NCBI GenBank assembly: GCA_938036915.1
Contig: CALHVV010000028.1
Location: 1-13,071, forward strand
DNA length: 13,071 nt
Source: an uncultured Candidatus Saccharibacteria bacterium
Lineage (GTDB): Bacteria > Patescibacteriota > Saccharimonadia > Saccharimonadales > Saccharimonadaceae
Direction of reading: 5' to 3'
Under the pieces are notes generated by a model, which worked only from the letters and a program-made list of their open reading frames with translations, did not search any database and was not told the origin of the DNA. A program made the translations under genes and the position numbers. Positions 1 through 7,701 of this stretch are shown in pieces. Each line of letters begins with the position of its first letter. Within the stretch, counting starts at the first letter, position 1.

Positions 1-32
1 TCATCCTGAGCCAGGATCAAACTCTCCATAAA
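1..32 (-). rRNA. rrs: 16S rRNA, 5' end (partial)
   Basis: The reverse complement of the first 25 bases reads AGAGTTTGATCCTGGCTCAG plus a few more bases, the near-universal sequence at E. coli 16S positions 8-27. Placing that motif puts mature nucleotide 1 at about position 32. The gene runs leftward out of the window, so only the extreme 5' end is present. It is preceded on the same strand by a good promoter and a boxA-like site, so this is a genuine operon start. The exact mature end is inferred by analogy to E. coli. Confidence 0.96.
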
Positions 33-60
33 AAGAAAAGATGTACTTTTCATAAAAGAT

Positions 61-78
61 GCTTCCCTACTGGGAAGC
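61..78 (-). other. Hairpin in the rRNA leader
   Basis: On the minus strand GCTTCCC and GGGAAGC form a perfect 7-bp stem closed by the tetraloop AGTA, about 30 nt before the 16S 5' end. A smaller hairpin (TCTAT/ATAGA) lies just upstream at about 80-98. Their place in the rRNA leader suggests a role in pre-rRNA folding or processing. No matching 3' flank is visible to show a classical RNase III processing stem. Confidence 0.45.
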
Positions 79-125
79 GTCTATAACTCAAAAATAGACT
101 GACGATGATTATTGCACAACTAAAT

Positions 126-137
126 TGTTAAGATACA
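126..137 (-). promoter_or_regulatory. boxA-like rRNA antitermination site
   Basis: The minus strand reads TGTATCTTAACAATTTA here, very close to the boxA segment of rRNA leaders (consensus TGCTCTTTAACA, followed in E. coli by ATTTA). It lies about 50 nt after the predicted transcription start and about 95 nt before 16S, the usual place for the NusB/S10 binding site. Identification rests on motif and position only. Confidence 0.55.
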
Positions 138-188
138 AAATGTCTCGTTGTTGGCCCTTGTTTTTGTTCCCTCAACCAGACTGAAACC

Positions 189-217
189 ATCATAGCGTAT
201 TTTTTGCGGATGGTCAA
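189..217 (-). promoter_or_regulatory. rRNA operon promoter
   Basis: On the minus strand TTGACC (212-217) and TATGAT (189-194) are separated by exactly 17 nt, and each matches the sigma-70 consensus at 5 of 6 positions. Predicted start is near 182, giving a leader of about 150 nt before 16S. It lies only 13 nt beyond the DUF212 stop codon, and I see no terminator between, so gyrase-operon transcripts may read into the rRNA operon. Confidence 0.75.
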
Positions 218-230
218 CACTTTTTTACGA

Positions 231-665
231 TTATTTTGTCGCAAAAAATACAACTACGCCCACAAGCACGCCAAGCAGCGACCCAACGAAGATCTCGAGC
301 GGAGTGTGCCCCTGTGCAGCCCGCGGCAACGTGACATCGACCCCAGTCTTCTTGATAACTTGCTGGATAGCAATGCCCTGCTCGCCTGATGAGCGCCGCA
401 CCTTGACAGCATCGTAGCAAATAATCAACACGAGTAGTGTCGTGACGCCAACAAGCGGTGACTGTAGCCCTTGCTGCAGCACCAGCACCGTCCAGACAGA
501 CAACGATGTGGCGGCATGCGAGCTCGGCATGCCGCCAGAGATGAAGAGCTGGTGGGTGAAGTCCAGCACCTTGCCCTTGGCGTGGGCAATTGCAAACTTA
601 ATGACGTGAGCAATTGCCCAGCTGATGGCGATGGCCACAATATATGGCGAGAGATACCACGGCAT
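231..665 (-). CDS. DUF212 / divergent PAP2-like membrane protein
   Basis: This 144-residue protein matches the DUF212 family (YuiD-like, annotated as divergent PAP2 or acid phosphatase/vanadium haloperoxidase-related). Visible motifs are GGMPSSHAA (44-52), YDAVKVRRSSGEQ (84-96) and GHTPLEIFVGSLLG (119-132), the three conserved blocks of that family. Hydrophobic stretches near 5-25, 52-82 and 124-142 suggest an integral membrane protein with the Ser-His motif near a membrane face. A phosphatase-like reaction on a lipid or phosphate substrate is plausible from the PAP2 relationship, but the family's reaction is not established. The start ATG is 2 bp beyond the gyrA stop and has an AAGGA ribosome site inside the gyrA 3' end, so it is co-transcribed and probably translationally coupled with gyrA. 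Confidence 0.9.
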   Translation of the reverse strand: MPWYLSPYIVAIAISWAIAHVIKFAIAHAKGKVLDFTHQLFISGGMPSSHAATSLSVWTVLVLQQGLQSPLVGVTTLLVLIICYDAVKVRRSSGEQGIAIQQVIKKTGVDVTLPRAAQGHTPLEIFVGSLLGVLVGVVVFFATK

Positions 666-667
666 GG

Positions 668-3190
668 TTATGCTTCCTTATCCTCGTCCTTTTCGCGCAC
701 AATGCCGATCGATGAGACAGTATCTCCCTCGGCAAGGCGCATCACTCGTACACCTTGAGTGGTGCGACCAAGCGTTGGGATGTCTTGGAGCGCTACACGG
801 ATGGTTTGGCCGTTTTGGCTGATGAGGAGTGCCTCAGTGGCGTCAGGCTCGAGAGTCTGCACAGCGATAATCGGCCCAGTCTTGGCGGTGACAACTGCTG
901 CTTTGATGCCAACCCCACCCCGCTTGTGGCAAGGGAAGTTGGCCGCTTTGGTAATCTTGCCGTAACCGTTTTGGCTAATGACAAGCAATTGCTGATCGCT
1001 ACTGGTGACAATATCCATCCCCACCACCGTATCATCGGGGCGGAGGCGTACACCACGTACGCCACGAGCAACGCGGCCCATTGGTCGGCACTCTGTCTCG
1101 CTAAAGCGCACTGCCTGACCAGCTGATGTTGAGATTATTACATCATTGTCGCCATTGGTCTGCTTGATCCAGCGCAGCTCATCGCCATCATCGAGTTTGA
1201 TAGTAATGAGACCATTCGTACGGATGTTGGCGTAGTCTCGTAGTGTTGTCTTTTTTACAGTACCTTTGGTCGTGGCCATAAAGAGGTAGCCATCATCGCT
1301 CGCATCCTTAGCATGATTAATGATTGATGTAATTTTCTCTTCAGGCTGGAGCTGAAGCAAGTTGACAGCCGCAACACCCTTGGCTGCGAGACTGGCAGCA
1401 GGCACTTCGTACGCCTTAAGGCGGAAGACCCGGCCCTTGTTGGTAAAGAAGAGCAGCCAGTCATGGGTGTTGGCCGGAATGAGTTGGTCGATGCCATCTT
1501 CTTCCTTGGTAGACATGCCACGCTTGCCCTTGCCACCTCTGTTTTGGCGGCGGTATTCACTCACTAACGTACGCTTAATGTAATTCTCTGCTGTGAGAAT
1601 AACAACGGTCTCTTCCTCAGGGATGAGCTCTTCGTCGCTGAATTTGCCGAGCTCATGGTCGATGATCTTGGTGCGGCGCTCGTCACCGTACTTTTCTTTC
1701 ATCTCAAGCAGTTCCTCTTTGATAAGGCGCAGGATCTCATTTTCGTCAGCCAGGATAGCCTCAAGCTGCTTGATGAGCTCGTGCAGATAGCGCAGCTCGT
1801 CTTCAATCTCTTGACGGTCAAGGCCAGTCAGCTTACGCAGCTGCATGGCAAGGATTGCCTTACCTTGGATCTCACTGAGCGCAAAACGCTCCATCAACCC
1901 CTGCAAAGCATCGTTGTAGTTCTTACTTGCTCGGATTAGTTTAACGACCTCATCGATGTTATCAAGCGCAATCTTGAGCCCTTCAAGAATATGAGCTCGT
2001 GCCTTCGCCTTCTTGAGCTCATATTCAGTGCGGCGACGCACCACAATGCGCCGATGCGTGATAAATTCACCGAGAATATCATGCAAGCCAAGTACCCGTG
2101 GCTGGAGACGCATCGCGTTCTCGCTACTCGGCACAAGAGCAAGCATGTTGTAGTGGAAGTTAGTCTGCAGCGCGGTGAGCTTGTAAAGCTGGTTGAGCAC
2201 CTTCTTGGGATAGGCATCCTTTTTGAGGTCAATAACAACACGCACATTACCCCGAGCCGACTCATCGCGCAAGTCGCTGATAGAGGTGAGCTTCTTCTCG
2301 TGGACGAGGTCGGCAATCTTCTCGATCAGTGTTGCTTTATTCACACCATAGGGCATTTCTGTGATAACGATGCGGTAGCGCCCACGCTTCTTCGTTTCCT
2401 CAATGGCTGCCACGGCGCGCATCGTCACGCTACCGCGACCAGTAGCGTAGGCCTGGCGCATTGGCGTGCCACCGTAGACCACGGCACCAGTTGGAAAGTC
2501 CGGCCCTTTAATGTGCTGCATGAGGTCATCCAGCGTGGCATCAGGGTTGTTGATAAGCTCGACTGTTGCATCGACCACCTCACCAAGGTTGTGGGTGGGG
2601 ATGTTTGTTGCCATACCAACGGCAATACCAACCTGGCCGTTGAGTAGCAGGTTGGGTAGCTTGGCCGGCAAGACGGTCGGCTCTTGGCGGGTGGCATCGT
2701 AGGTGTCGCGGAATGGGACGGTTTCTTTATCGATATCTGCCAGGAGCGCCTCCGACACACGCGTCATCTTGGCCTCGGTGTAGCGCATTGCGGCGGGCGG
2801 GTCGCCATCCATCGAGCCAAAGTTCCCCTGCCCCTGTACCAATGGGTAGCGCTCAACCCAGTCTTGAGCCATACGCACCATGGCATCGTAGATGGAGCTA
2901 TCGCCGTGTGGGTGGTATTTACCCATCACCTCACCAACGATCTGGGCACTCTTGATCGTCTTAGATGTCGGGCCGATGCCCATTTTGTCCATCACATAGA
3001 CGATGCGGCGGTGGACGGGCTTCATGCCATCACGTACATCAGGCAGAGCGCGGTCAACAATGACCGACATCGAATAGCGCAGGAAGTTATCCTCCATCAC
3101 GTCCTCGACGGTGCGTACCTCCACACGGCGCGAGTGGCTCTGGTCAGGCATGGTAGCTGGGGTGGTTGGTTGGTTATCTTCTGGCTGCAT
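668..3190 (-). CDS. gyrA: DNA gyrase subunit A
   Basis: This is the breakage-reunion subunit of DNA gyrase, which forms the A2B2 complex with GyrB and introduces negative supercoils. Counting from the chosen start, the catalytic tyrosine is Tyr137 in AAMRYTE. The quinolone-determining segment HPHGDSSIYD (93-102) keeps the Ser and Asp equivalent to E. coli Ser83 and Asp87. The GyrA box appears as QNRGGKG (about 549-555), which separates it from ParC, and a beta-pinwheel C-terminal region follows. An in-frame ATG lies 18 nt further upstream (3208), but it has no well-spaced ribosome site. The ATG at 3190 has GAGGA 7 nt upstream, so I prefer it (840 aa, or 846 from 3208). gyrB ends 21 bp before this start; the two are clearly one operon. 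Length is normal for GyrA. Confidence 0.97.
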   Translation of the reverse strand: MQPEDNQPTTPATMPDQSHSRRVEVRTVEDVMEDNFLRYSMSVIVDRALPDVRDGMKPVHRRIVYVMDKMGIGPTSKTIKSAQIVGEVMGKYHPHGDSSIYDAMVRMAQDWVERYPLVQGQGNFGSMDGDPPAAMRYTEAKMTRVSEALLADIDKETVPFRDTYDATRQEPTVLPAKLPNLLLNGQVGIAVGMATNIPTHNLGEVVDATVELINNPDATLDDLMQHIKGPDFPTGAVVYGGTPMRQAYATGRGSVTMRAVAAIEETKKRGRYRIVITEMPYGVNKATLIEKIADLVHEKKLTSISDLRDESARGNVRVVIDLKKDAYPKKVLNQLYKLTALQTNFHYNMLALVPSSENAMRLQPRVLGLHDILGEFITHRRIVVRRRTEYELKKAKARAHILEGLKIALDNIDEVVKLIRASKNYNDALQGLMERFALSEIQGKAILAMQLRKLTGLDRQEIEDELRYLHELIKQLEAILADENEILRLIKEELLEMKEKYGDERRTKIIDHELGKFSDEELIPEEETVVILTAENYIKRTLVSEYRRQNRGGKGKRGMSTKEEDGIDQLIPANTHDWLLFFTNKGRVFRLKAYEVPAASLAAKGVAAVNLLQLQPEEKITSIINHAKDASDDGYLFMATTKGTVKKTTLRDYANIRTNGLITIKLDDGDELRWIKQTNGDNDVIISTSAGQAVRFSETECRPMGRVARGVRGVRLRPDDTVVGMDIVTSSDQQLLVISQNGYGKITKAANFPCHKRGGVGIKAAVVTAKTGPIIAVQTLEPDATEALLISQNGQTIRVALQDIPTLGRTTQGVRVMRLAEGDTVSSIGIVREKDEDKEA

Positions 3191-3211
3191 TGTATGTTCC
3201 TCGTTCATAGA

Positions 3212-5200
3212 TTAGATATCAAGCTCCTCTAGGCTGACCTTTGCAGCGTTGGCCTGGATGAAGTTCTTGCGTACACTTACTTCGTTGCCCATTAGCTTGG
3301 TGAAGATTGCGTCGGCACGCTCGGCATCCTCCAACTGGACTTGCACGAGCACGCGGTGCTCGGGGTTCATCGTCGTCTCCCACAGCTGGTCGGCATCCAT
3401 CTCACCGAGACCCTTGTAGCGCTGCAGGGCGGACTCACTCAGGCCAGCTTGCTTGATGCGGGGCTCGCTTGGGTCTATCTCTACCCCACGAGCCTTGCGC
3501 GCTGCAATCTGCTCGTCGTAGTAGGCCTCGAGAGCTTCTTCGTTGTAGATATATTCTTGCTTGTTGCCCGAGAGACGGAGCTTAAACAGAGGTGGTTTAG
3601 CCAAATAGATATGCCCTGCTTCCACAACTGGCTGCATGTAACGGAAGAAGAAAGTCATGAGCAGTGTGGCAATGTGGCTACCGTCCACGTCGGCATCAGT
3701 CATGATGATAATACGGTTATAGCGCAGCCCCTTGATGTCGAAGGTGTCACCAATCCCCACACCCATACCCTTGATGAGGCTGAGGATCTCACGGTTGGCG
3801 TACATCTTGTCGAGGCGGGCACGCTCGGTGTTAAGCACCTTACCACGCAGTGGCAAGATAGCCTGAGTACGGCTGTCGCGCCCAGTCTTGGCCGAGCCAC
3901 CAGCCGAGTCACCCTCCACGATGTACAACTCACACTCTTCGGGGTTTTTGCTGGAGCAGTCGGCCAGTTTGCCTGGCAGGCTTGCGCCATCAAGCGCCCC
4001 TTTGCGGATCACGGTATCGCGCGCCGCTCGGGCAGCCTTGCGAGCTCGGGCAGCTAACGTCGCCTTGCCAACAATCTTCTTAGCCACCGCCGGATTTTCT
4101 TCTAGATAGTACGAGAAATACTCGCTCATTACTTGGTCAACGTAACGCCGCACCTCGGGGTTACCAAGTTTATTCTTGGTTTGGCCCTCAAACTGCGGGT
4201 CGGGCAGCTTAACGAGGATAACAGCAGTAAGCCCCTCGCGGATGTCATCGCCCGAGAGGTTGTCATCCTTCTCCTTGAGGAGACCATTCTTGCGCGCATA
4301 GTCATTAATAACACGGGTCATCGCTGCGCGAAAGCCCACCAGGTGTGTCCCACCATCAGGTGTGAGCACGTTGTTAGCGAAAGGTCGGACGGTTTCGACG
4401 TAGGTATCGTTGTATTGCACTGCCACCTCGATCATCGAGTCCTCGACTTGCTTTTCCACATAAAAGACATCGTCGCTCAGCACATCTTTACCAACGTTAA
4501 GGTTCTTGACATAACTGCGAATCCCTCCCTCGAAATAAAAGGCCTGGCGCTGCGTGGTGCGCTCATCATACACAGTGGTGTAGACGCCTTTCGTGAGGTA
4601 GGCTTGGTGGCGAAGGTAGTGTACCACCCACTTGTAGTCGAAGTCGACTGTCTCTTTGAATATGGTTGGGTCGGGATAGAAGATAATCGTCGTGCCATCG
4701 GGCCGGTCGGTTTTGCCCTTGTTCTTGAGTGGCACAGTGGTATGGCCACGCTCAAACTCAATCCGATAGAGGCGTCCTTTGCGCACCACCTCTGCAACGA
4801 GGCGACTCGATAGCGCATTCACCACGCTCGAGCCCACACCGTGCAAACCAGACGACACCTTGTAGCCACCGCCGCCAAACTTACCACCAGCGTGCAGCAC
4901 CGTCAGCACGGTCTCGAGTGTGCTCAGGCCAGTCTTGGGGTGCTTATCTACCGGGATACCACGCCCGTTGTCGGTCACCATCAGGCCACCATCGGCCAAG
5001 ATACGTACATCGACACGCGAGGCATAGCCCGCAATCGCTTCATCGATAGAGTTATCAGCAATCTCCTTAATCAAGTGGTGCACACCATCATAGCCCGTGC
5101 TACCGATATACATCCCCGGGCGCTTACGGACTGGCTCGAGACCCTCGAGCACCTGAATTTGCGAACCGTCATACGATCCATTATCTACTTGTTTGTTCAT
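3212..5200 (-). CDS. gyrB: DNA gyrase subunit B
   Basis: This is the ATPase subunit of gyrase, 662 residues, the short form lacking the proteobacterial insertion. The GHKL ATPase domain shows EIADNSIDEA (46-55), DNGRGIPV (77-84) and GLHGVGSSV (118-126). The transducer lysine lies in QTKNKLGN (340-347). The TOPRIM domain carries VEGDSAGGSAKTG (428-440) and the metal-binding TDADVDGSH (501-509). The C-terminal RYKGLGEMD (594-602) is typical. The start has GAGGG 6 nt upstream; an overlapping ATG 4 nt upstream is out of frame. It is first in the gyrB-gyrA-DUF212 operon, behind a promoter with an extended -10. It could be called ParE from distant similarity, but the adjacent GyrA with a GyrA box makes GyrB the firm choice. 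Confidence 0.97.
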   Translation of the reverse strand: MNKQVDNGSYDGSQIQVLEGLEPVRKRPGMYIGSTGYDGVHHLIKEIADNSIDEAIAGYASRVDVRILADGGLMVTDNGRGIPVDKHPKTGLSTLETVLTVLHAGGKFGGGGYKVSSGLHGVGSSVVNALSSRLVAEVVRKGRLYRIEFERGHTTVPLKNKGKTDRPDGTTIIFYPDPTIFKETVDFDYKWVVHYLRHQAYLTKGVYTTVYDERTTQRQAFYFEGGIRSYVKNLNVGKDVLSDDVFYVEKQVEDSMIEVAVQYNDTYVETVRPFANNVLTPDGGTHLVGFRAAMTRVINDYARKNGLLKEKDDNLSGDDIREGLTAVILVKLPDPQFEGQTKNKLGNPEVRRYVDQVMSEYFSYYLEENPAVAKKIVGKATLAARARKAARAARDTVIRKGALDGASLPGKLADCSSKNPEECELYIVEGDSAGGSAKTGRDSRTQAILPLRGKVLNTERARLDKMYANREILSLIKGMGVGIGDTFDIKGLRYNRIIIMTDADVDGSHIATLLMTFFFRYMQPVVEAGHIYLAKPPLFKLRLSGNKQEYIYNEEALEAYYDEQIAARKARGVEIDPSEPRIKQAGLSESALQRYKGLGEMDADQLWETTMNPEHRVLVQVQLEDAERADAIFTKLMGNEVSVRKNFIQANAAKVSLEELDI

Positions 5201-5247
5201 TCATTTCCCTCACTATTAGGTCATTCGGGTTACATTACACGCACCTT

Positions 5248-5256
5248 ATTGTATCA
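5248..5256 (-). promoter_or_regulatory. gyrB promoter, extended -10
   Basis: The minus strand reads TGATACAAT, an extended -10 (TGn followed by TACAAT, 5 of 6 to consensus). It predicts a start near 5241 and a leader of about 41 nt before gyrB. No good -35 is present at 17 nt, which is typical of extended -10 promoters. Such weak, supercoiling-sensitive promoters are common for gyrase genes, but that regulation is inferred. Confidence 0.5.
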
Positions 5257-5282
5257 TAATCGCCGAGGCAGCGAAAATAACA

Positions 5283-5341
5283 GGGGTGGAGAGAGTGATT
5301 TAAATCACTAGAACTCACCTTCTTTGTATCAGCTCCACCCC
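5283..5341 (-). terminator. Composite hairpin between membrane operon and gyrB
   Basis: GGGGTGGAG (5283-5291) and CTCCACCCC (5333-5341) form a perfect 9-bp GC-rich stem enclosing 41 nt that include a second, palindromic hairpin. On the minus strand the stem is followed by TGTTATTTT, a moderately U-rich tail, so it could end transcripts coming from the membrane-protein genes upstream. It lies just upstream of the gyrB promoter. It is more elaborate than a standard terminator and may instead be a regulatory structure. Confidence 0.45.
5294..5309. promoter_or_regulatory. Perfect 16-bp palindrome upstream of gyrB promoter
   Basis: AGTGATTTAAATCACT is a perfect palindrome centred at 5301/5302, about 60 nt upstream of the predicted gyrB start. 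Its size and symmetry fit a dimeric regulator's operator. As RNA it would form a 6-bp hairpin with a 4-nt loop inside the larger composite stem. I cannot name the protein. Confidence 0.4.
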
Positions 5342-5348
5342 CATCACT

Positions 5349-5368
5349 TCATCCGATGGAGCGTGAGA
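5349..5368 (+). repeat. Dispersed intergenic repeat, copy 1
   Basis: The 19-nt core TCATCCGATGGAGCGTGAG is identical, in inverted orientation, to 9952-9970. Its last 13 bases plus the next A recur at 12326-12339. All copies are intergenic. In this copy GTGAG could pair with CTCAT about 30 nt downstream, around an AGCC/GGCT stem. Confidence 0.7.
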
Positions 5369-5393
5369 TAAAGCAAGAGCCCTAAGATTCAGG

Positions 5394-6188
5394 CTACTCA
5401 TACTTACTTGTCGCAACAAGGATGAAGCCAGCGACAGCCATCACTGGTGATACGACAAACCACGCGATGCCGGCATATATCACGATCGACGCCACCATCC
5501 CCATCGCCAGTAGCGTTGGTTCATTGAGAAGAGTTTTCAAAACATGCCAATGTGCACTAAGAAAGTCAGCCACACCAAAAAGCATCGACACAAGCATACC
5601 ATACAGCGCCATCATCGGTACAGCTGCTGCAAGCATCAGCCAGAGGCCAGTCTTGCGCTTCATCATTTGATTGAGCGTCGTATCATCTACATCGCTACGT
5701 TTTGCTGGTATCGCTGGCTGCATACCCAGCAATACATACCAGAGGTAGAGCGAACCAACAAAGCTCGGTATGTTGCTCATGAGAACTGTTGTATTATTAA
5801 CTACTAATCCTACAGGTGTGTGCAGTACACCACCACTGAGCCAACCCACAATAAACAGCGCCCCATTCACTAGCAACAAGCCAAGCGCTCCAATCCTCTG
5901 CCAATACCGATCGGTGCGGTGCGACTGCCGCAGCGCAAGATAGCCCTGCACCAGCACACTAATGCTCCAAACAACCAGTAGCCACCCAAACGCCCGCTCC
6001 CCGATAGTCCGGCTACTCACGAGCGTGACACTATGCATACACAGCACCGCTGCATTGGCAATCGTCCCAACCGCACCCGCAATCACACAGGCCTCGAGCC
6101 AAGCCCGACGCGGCGGCGCGGATGCATCAGATGTGCCTGTGTGGCTATGCTGTTTTGCGGTAGTTGTAGCGATGGATTGCTCTGGCAT
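5394..6188 (-). CDS. Polytopic membrane protein, paralogue of the upstream gene
   Basis: I do not recognise a named family. The 264-residue product has a polar N-terminus (about 1-28) and about six hydrophobic spans near 32-55, 66-86, 98-118, 128-155, 181-205 and 227-260. It aligns throughout with the adjacent 329-residue protein. Shared features are a basic pair before the first helix, an ERxxGWL segment, the loop motif HRTD (90-93) followed by YxQR, a GSxYLWYxLL helix (145-154), a basic-GLWL block (178-184) and a C-terminus of LVATSKYE against LVANSQRE. This indicates tandem duplication. The start has AGAGGAG about 9 nt upstream. It lies 41 bp after the upstream paralogue, so they are probably co-transcribed. 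The absence of catalytic residues suggests a structural, sensory or transport-accessory role, which is speculation. Confidence 0.85.
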   Translation of the reverse strand: MPEQSIATTTAKQHSHTGTSDASAPPRRAWLEACVIAGAVGTIANAAVLCMHSVTLVSSRTIGERAFGWLLVVWSISVLVQGYLALRQSHRTDRYWQRIGALGLLLVNGALFIVGWLSGGVLHTPVGLVVNNTTVLMSNIPSFVGSLYLWYVLLGMQPAIPAKRSDVDDTTLNQMMKRKTGLWLMLAAAVPMMALYGMLVSMLFGVADFLSAHWHVLKTLLNEPTLLAMGMVASIVIYAGIAWFVVSPVMAVAGFILVATSKYE

Positions 6189-6229
6189 GGGGCGGTTCTC
6201 CTCTGTTAGACGGTGGTTTTAGTGCTTGG

Positions 6230-7219
6230 TTATTCGCGCTGGCTGTTTGCCACAAGCACCATGCCAATGATGAGCATGACGATACATGGCACGATCAAGA
6301 TCATGCCAGCGATCATAAAGATCAGATGAATCATGCCCAAAAACGATAGTATTGACGTAAAGATCGTAGTACCTCGGCTTGTGCCGCTCATCAGCATCAA
6401 CGTCCCCGAAAACTGCGCAAGAGCCGGAAGTACAAATGCCGTCACAATCAGCCAGAGACCAACCCGCCGACGTCGCATCAAACGAGCATATGTTGTAGCG
6501 GGCACATCAGGTGCAGTGCGCGGCGCGATTGTCCGCTTCGTACAGAGTAATAAGTACCAGAGGTAGATGGAGCCAAGCACAGCGATGACGGTACTTACCT
6601 GCATGACTGTACTGTTTATCCATATAACCGCCTTTTGTCCAGGGCTCACAAAGAACAAATTGTATAGCCATTCGCTTATGATGAGTGCGGCTGGGTTGCC
6701 CGCCACTAAGAGCAAGGCAAGGAAGCGCTGCATATAATGATCTGTCCGGTGGAGTTGCATCAGTGTGCTGATCCCCTGCACCACTAAGCTCACGCTCCAC
6801 ATGAGAACGAGCCAGCCAGCTACTCGCTCTGGTGACGTGCGGTCTACCTGCCCCACCATCAGTGCACCATAGAAGCTCACCATTGCAGCATACATCAGCA
6901 TTCCTGCTGCCCCAGCCGCAATAAACGCCTCCAACACTGGTCGGCGGCGGGCTGTTGCATACGTAACAGGGGTAGATGATGGGGATTGAACGTTTGTTTG
7001 ACTAGATGATGTATTATCTACGACAGCTTGCGATTCGCTATTTGCTGATGCGTTGGCTGGCGCAACAGAGGTCGTATTTGCCTTTGTTGTTTTCTTCTCA
7101 ACAGATCGTGACTGTTGTGATTTTTGCTTGGTGTGCTGCGCCCTGCGCTTCTTTGGGGATGATGTCGCTTGTGTCTCTGGCGCGGTGGGCGCTGCTGGGG
7201 TTGATTTTTTTCGTGGCAT
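6230..7219 (-). CDS. Polytopic membrane protein with Ser/Thr/Lys-rich N-terminal tail
   Basis: The 329-residue product begins with about 90 residues of low-complexity Ser/Thr/Ala/Pro/Gln sequence with Lys/Arg clusters, presumably a disordered tail. A membrane domain with about six spans follows (roughly 95-123, 132-153, 166-190, 203-226, 252-277 and 288-324). The membrane domain is a paralogue of the next gene, sharing the HRTD loop motif (157-160) and the GSIYLWYLLL helix (216-225). Only this paralogue has the long tail, so duplication was followed by divergence at the N-terminus. The start has a strong GAGGAGG site 8 nt upstream. TATACT at 7240-7245 (minus) is a possible -10. The preceding small membrane gene ends 35 bp upstream. 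Function unknown. Confidence 0.87.
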   Translation of the reverse strand: MPRKKSTPAAPTAPETQATSSPKKRRAQHTKQKSQQSRSVEKKTTKANTTSVAPANASANSESQAVVDNTSSSQTNVQSPSSTPVTYATARRRPVLEAFIAAGAAGMLMYAAMVSFYGALMVGQVDRTSPERVAGWLVLMWSVSLVVQGISTLMQLHRTDHYMQRFLALLLVAGNPAALIISEWLYNLFFVSPGQKAVIWINSTVMQVSTVIAVLGSIYLWYLLLCTKRTIAPRTAPDVPATTYARLMRRRRVGLWLIVTAFVLPALAQFSGTLMLMSGTSRGTTIFTSILSFLGMIHLIFMIAGMILIVPCIVMLIIGMVLVANSQRE

Positions 7220-7254
7220 AGAACCGTCCTCCTCTGCCTAGTATACGCGCTCTA

Positions 7255-7632
7255 TCACCGTTTTGCCACATAAAAACATGCAATTGCCTCAAAAGCAAAA
7301 ACCAGTGCCAGCTCGTACCAGCCACCACGCCCCACCGAGCGCGCCCCAATCAGCAGCACTGGTGCCAGCGCCAGTACCGAGCCAAAATAATAACAACGCC
7401 GAAAGCTGAGCGTCACCGCTCGCCGCTGCGCCTCGGGCAGCCAACGCCGCAACGCCACCGCAATGCCCGCCAGCAGGTACGTCAGCAATCCCAGCATCAC
7501 CACATAGCACAGCACAAAGACGAGGACGATCCCCAGGGGGTGAATCGTCGCTGGCGTGGTGGTCTGCAGTACAATAGCCAGCAGCACTGCTGCAGCCGCG
7601 CTCATACTGGCAAGCAGGATTCTTCGAGACAT
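7255..7632 (-). CDS. Small hypothetical membrane protein
   Basis: From the chosen ATG the product is 125 residues with four predicted membrane spans (about 5-24, 31-60, 77-98 and 103-121) and a basic middle segment (RRWLPEAQRRAVTLSFRR). I do not recognise the family. A longer reading from 7686 is possible, but its extra 18 residues look non-coding. The ATG at 7632 sits exactly 7 nt after a TATAGT -10 box and has no ribosome site, which fits leaderless transcription from this codon. It is followed after 35 bp by the tailed membrane protein. The strong Leu/Val/Ala/Ile bias and lack of conserved polar residues in the helices suggest a small structural membrane protein. Confidence 0.75.
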   Translation of the reverse strand: MSRRILLASMSAAAAVLLAIVLQTTTPATIHPLGIVLVFVLCYVVMLGLLTYLLAGIAVALRRWLPEAQRRAVTLSFRRCYYFGSVLALAPVLLIGARSVGRGGWYELALVFAFEAIACFYVAKR

Positions 7633-7639
7633 ATCTATC

Positions 7640-7668
7640 ACTATACCAAGCAATCCGCCTGGTGAGAA
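7640..7668 (-). promoter_or_regulatory. Leaderless promoter of the small membrane gene
   Basis: On the minus strand TTCTCA (7663-7668) and TATAGT (7640-7645) are 17 nt apart. TATAGT ends exactly 7 nt before the ATG at 7632, placing the predicted start at or next to the A of the start codon. The -35 is weak (4 of 6). The same TATAGT-7 nt-ATG arrangement recurs before the gene at 9161. Confidence 0.5.
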
Positions 7669-7701
7669 GCCCGAGCAGCCGCACAAAGCAACGCGCTTGC
7701 A

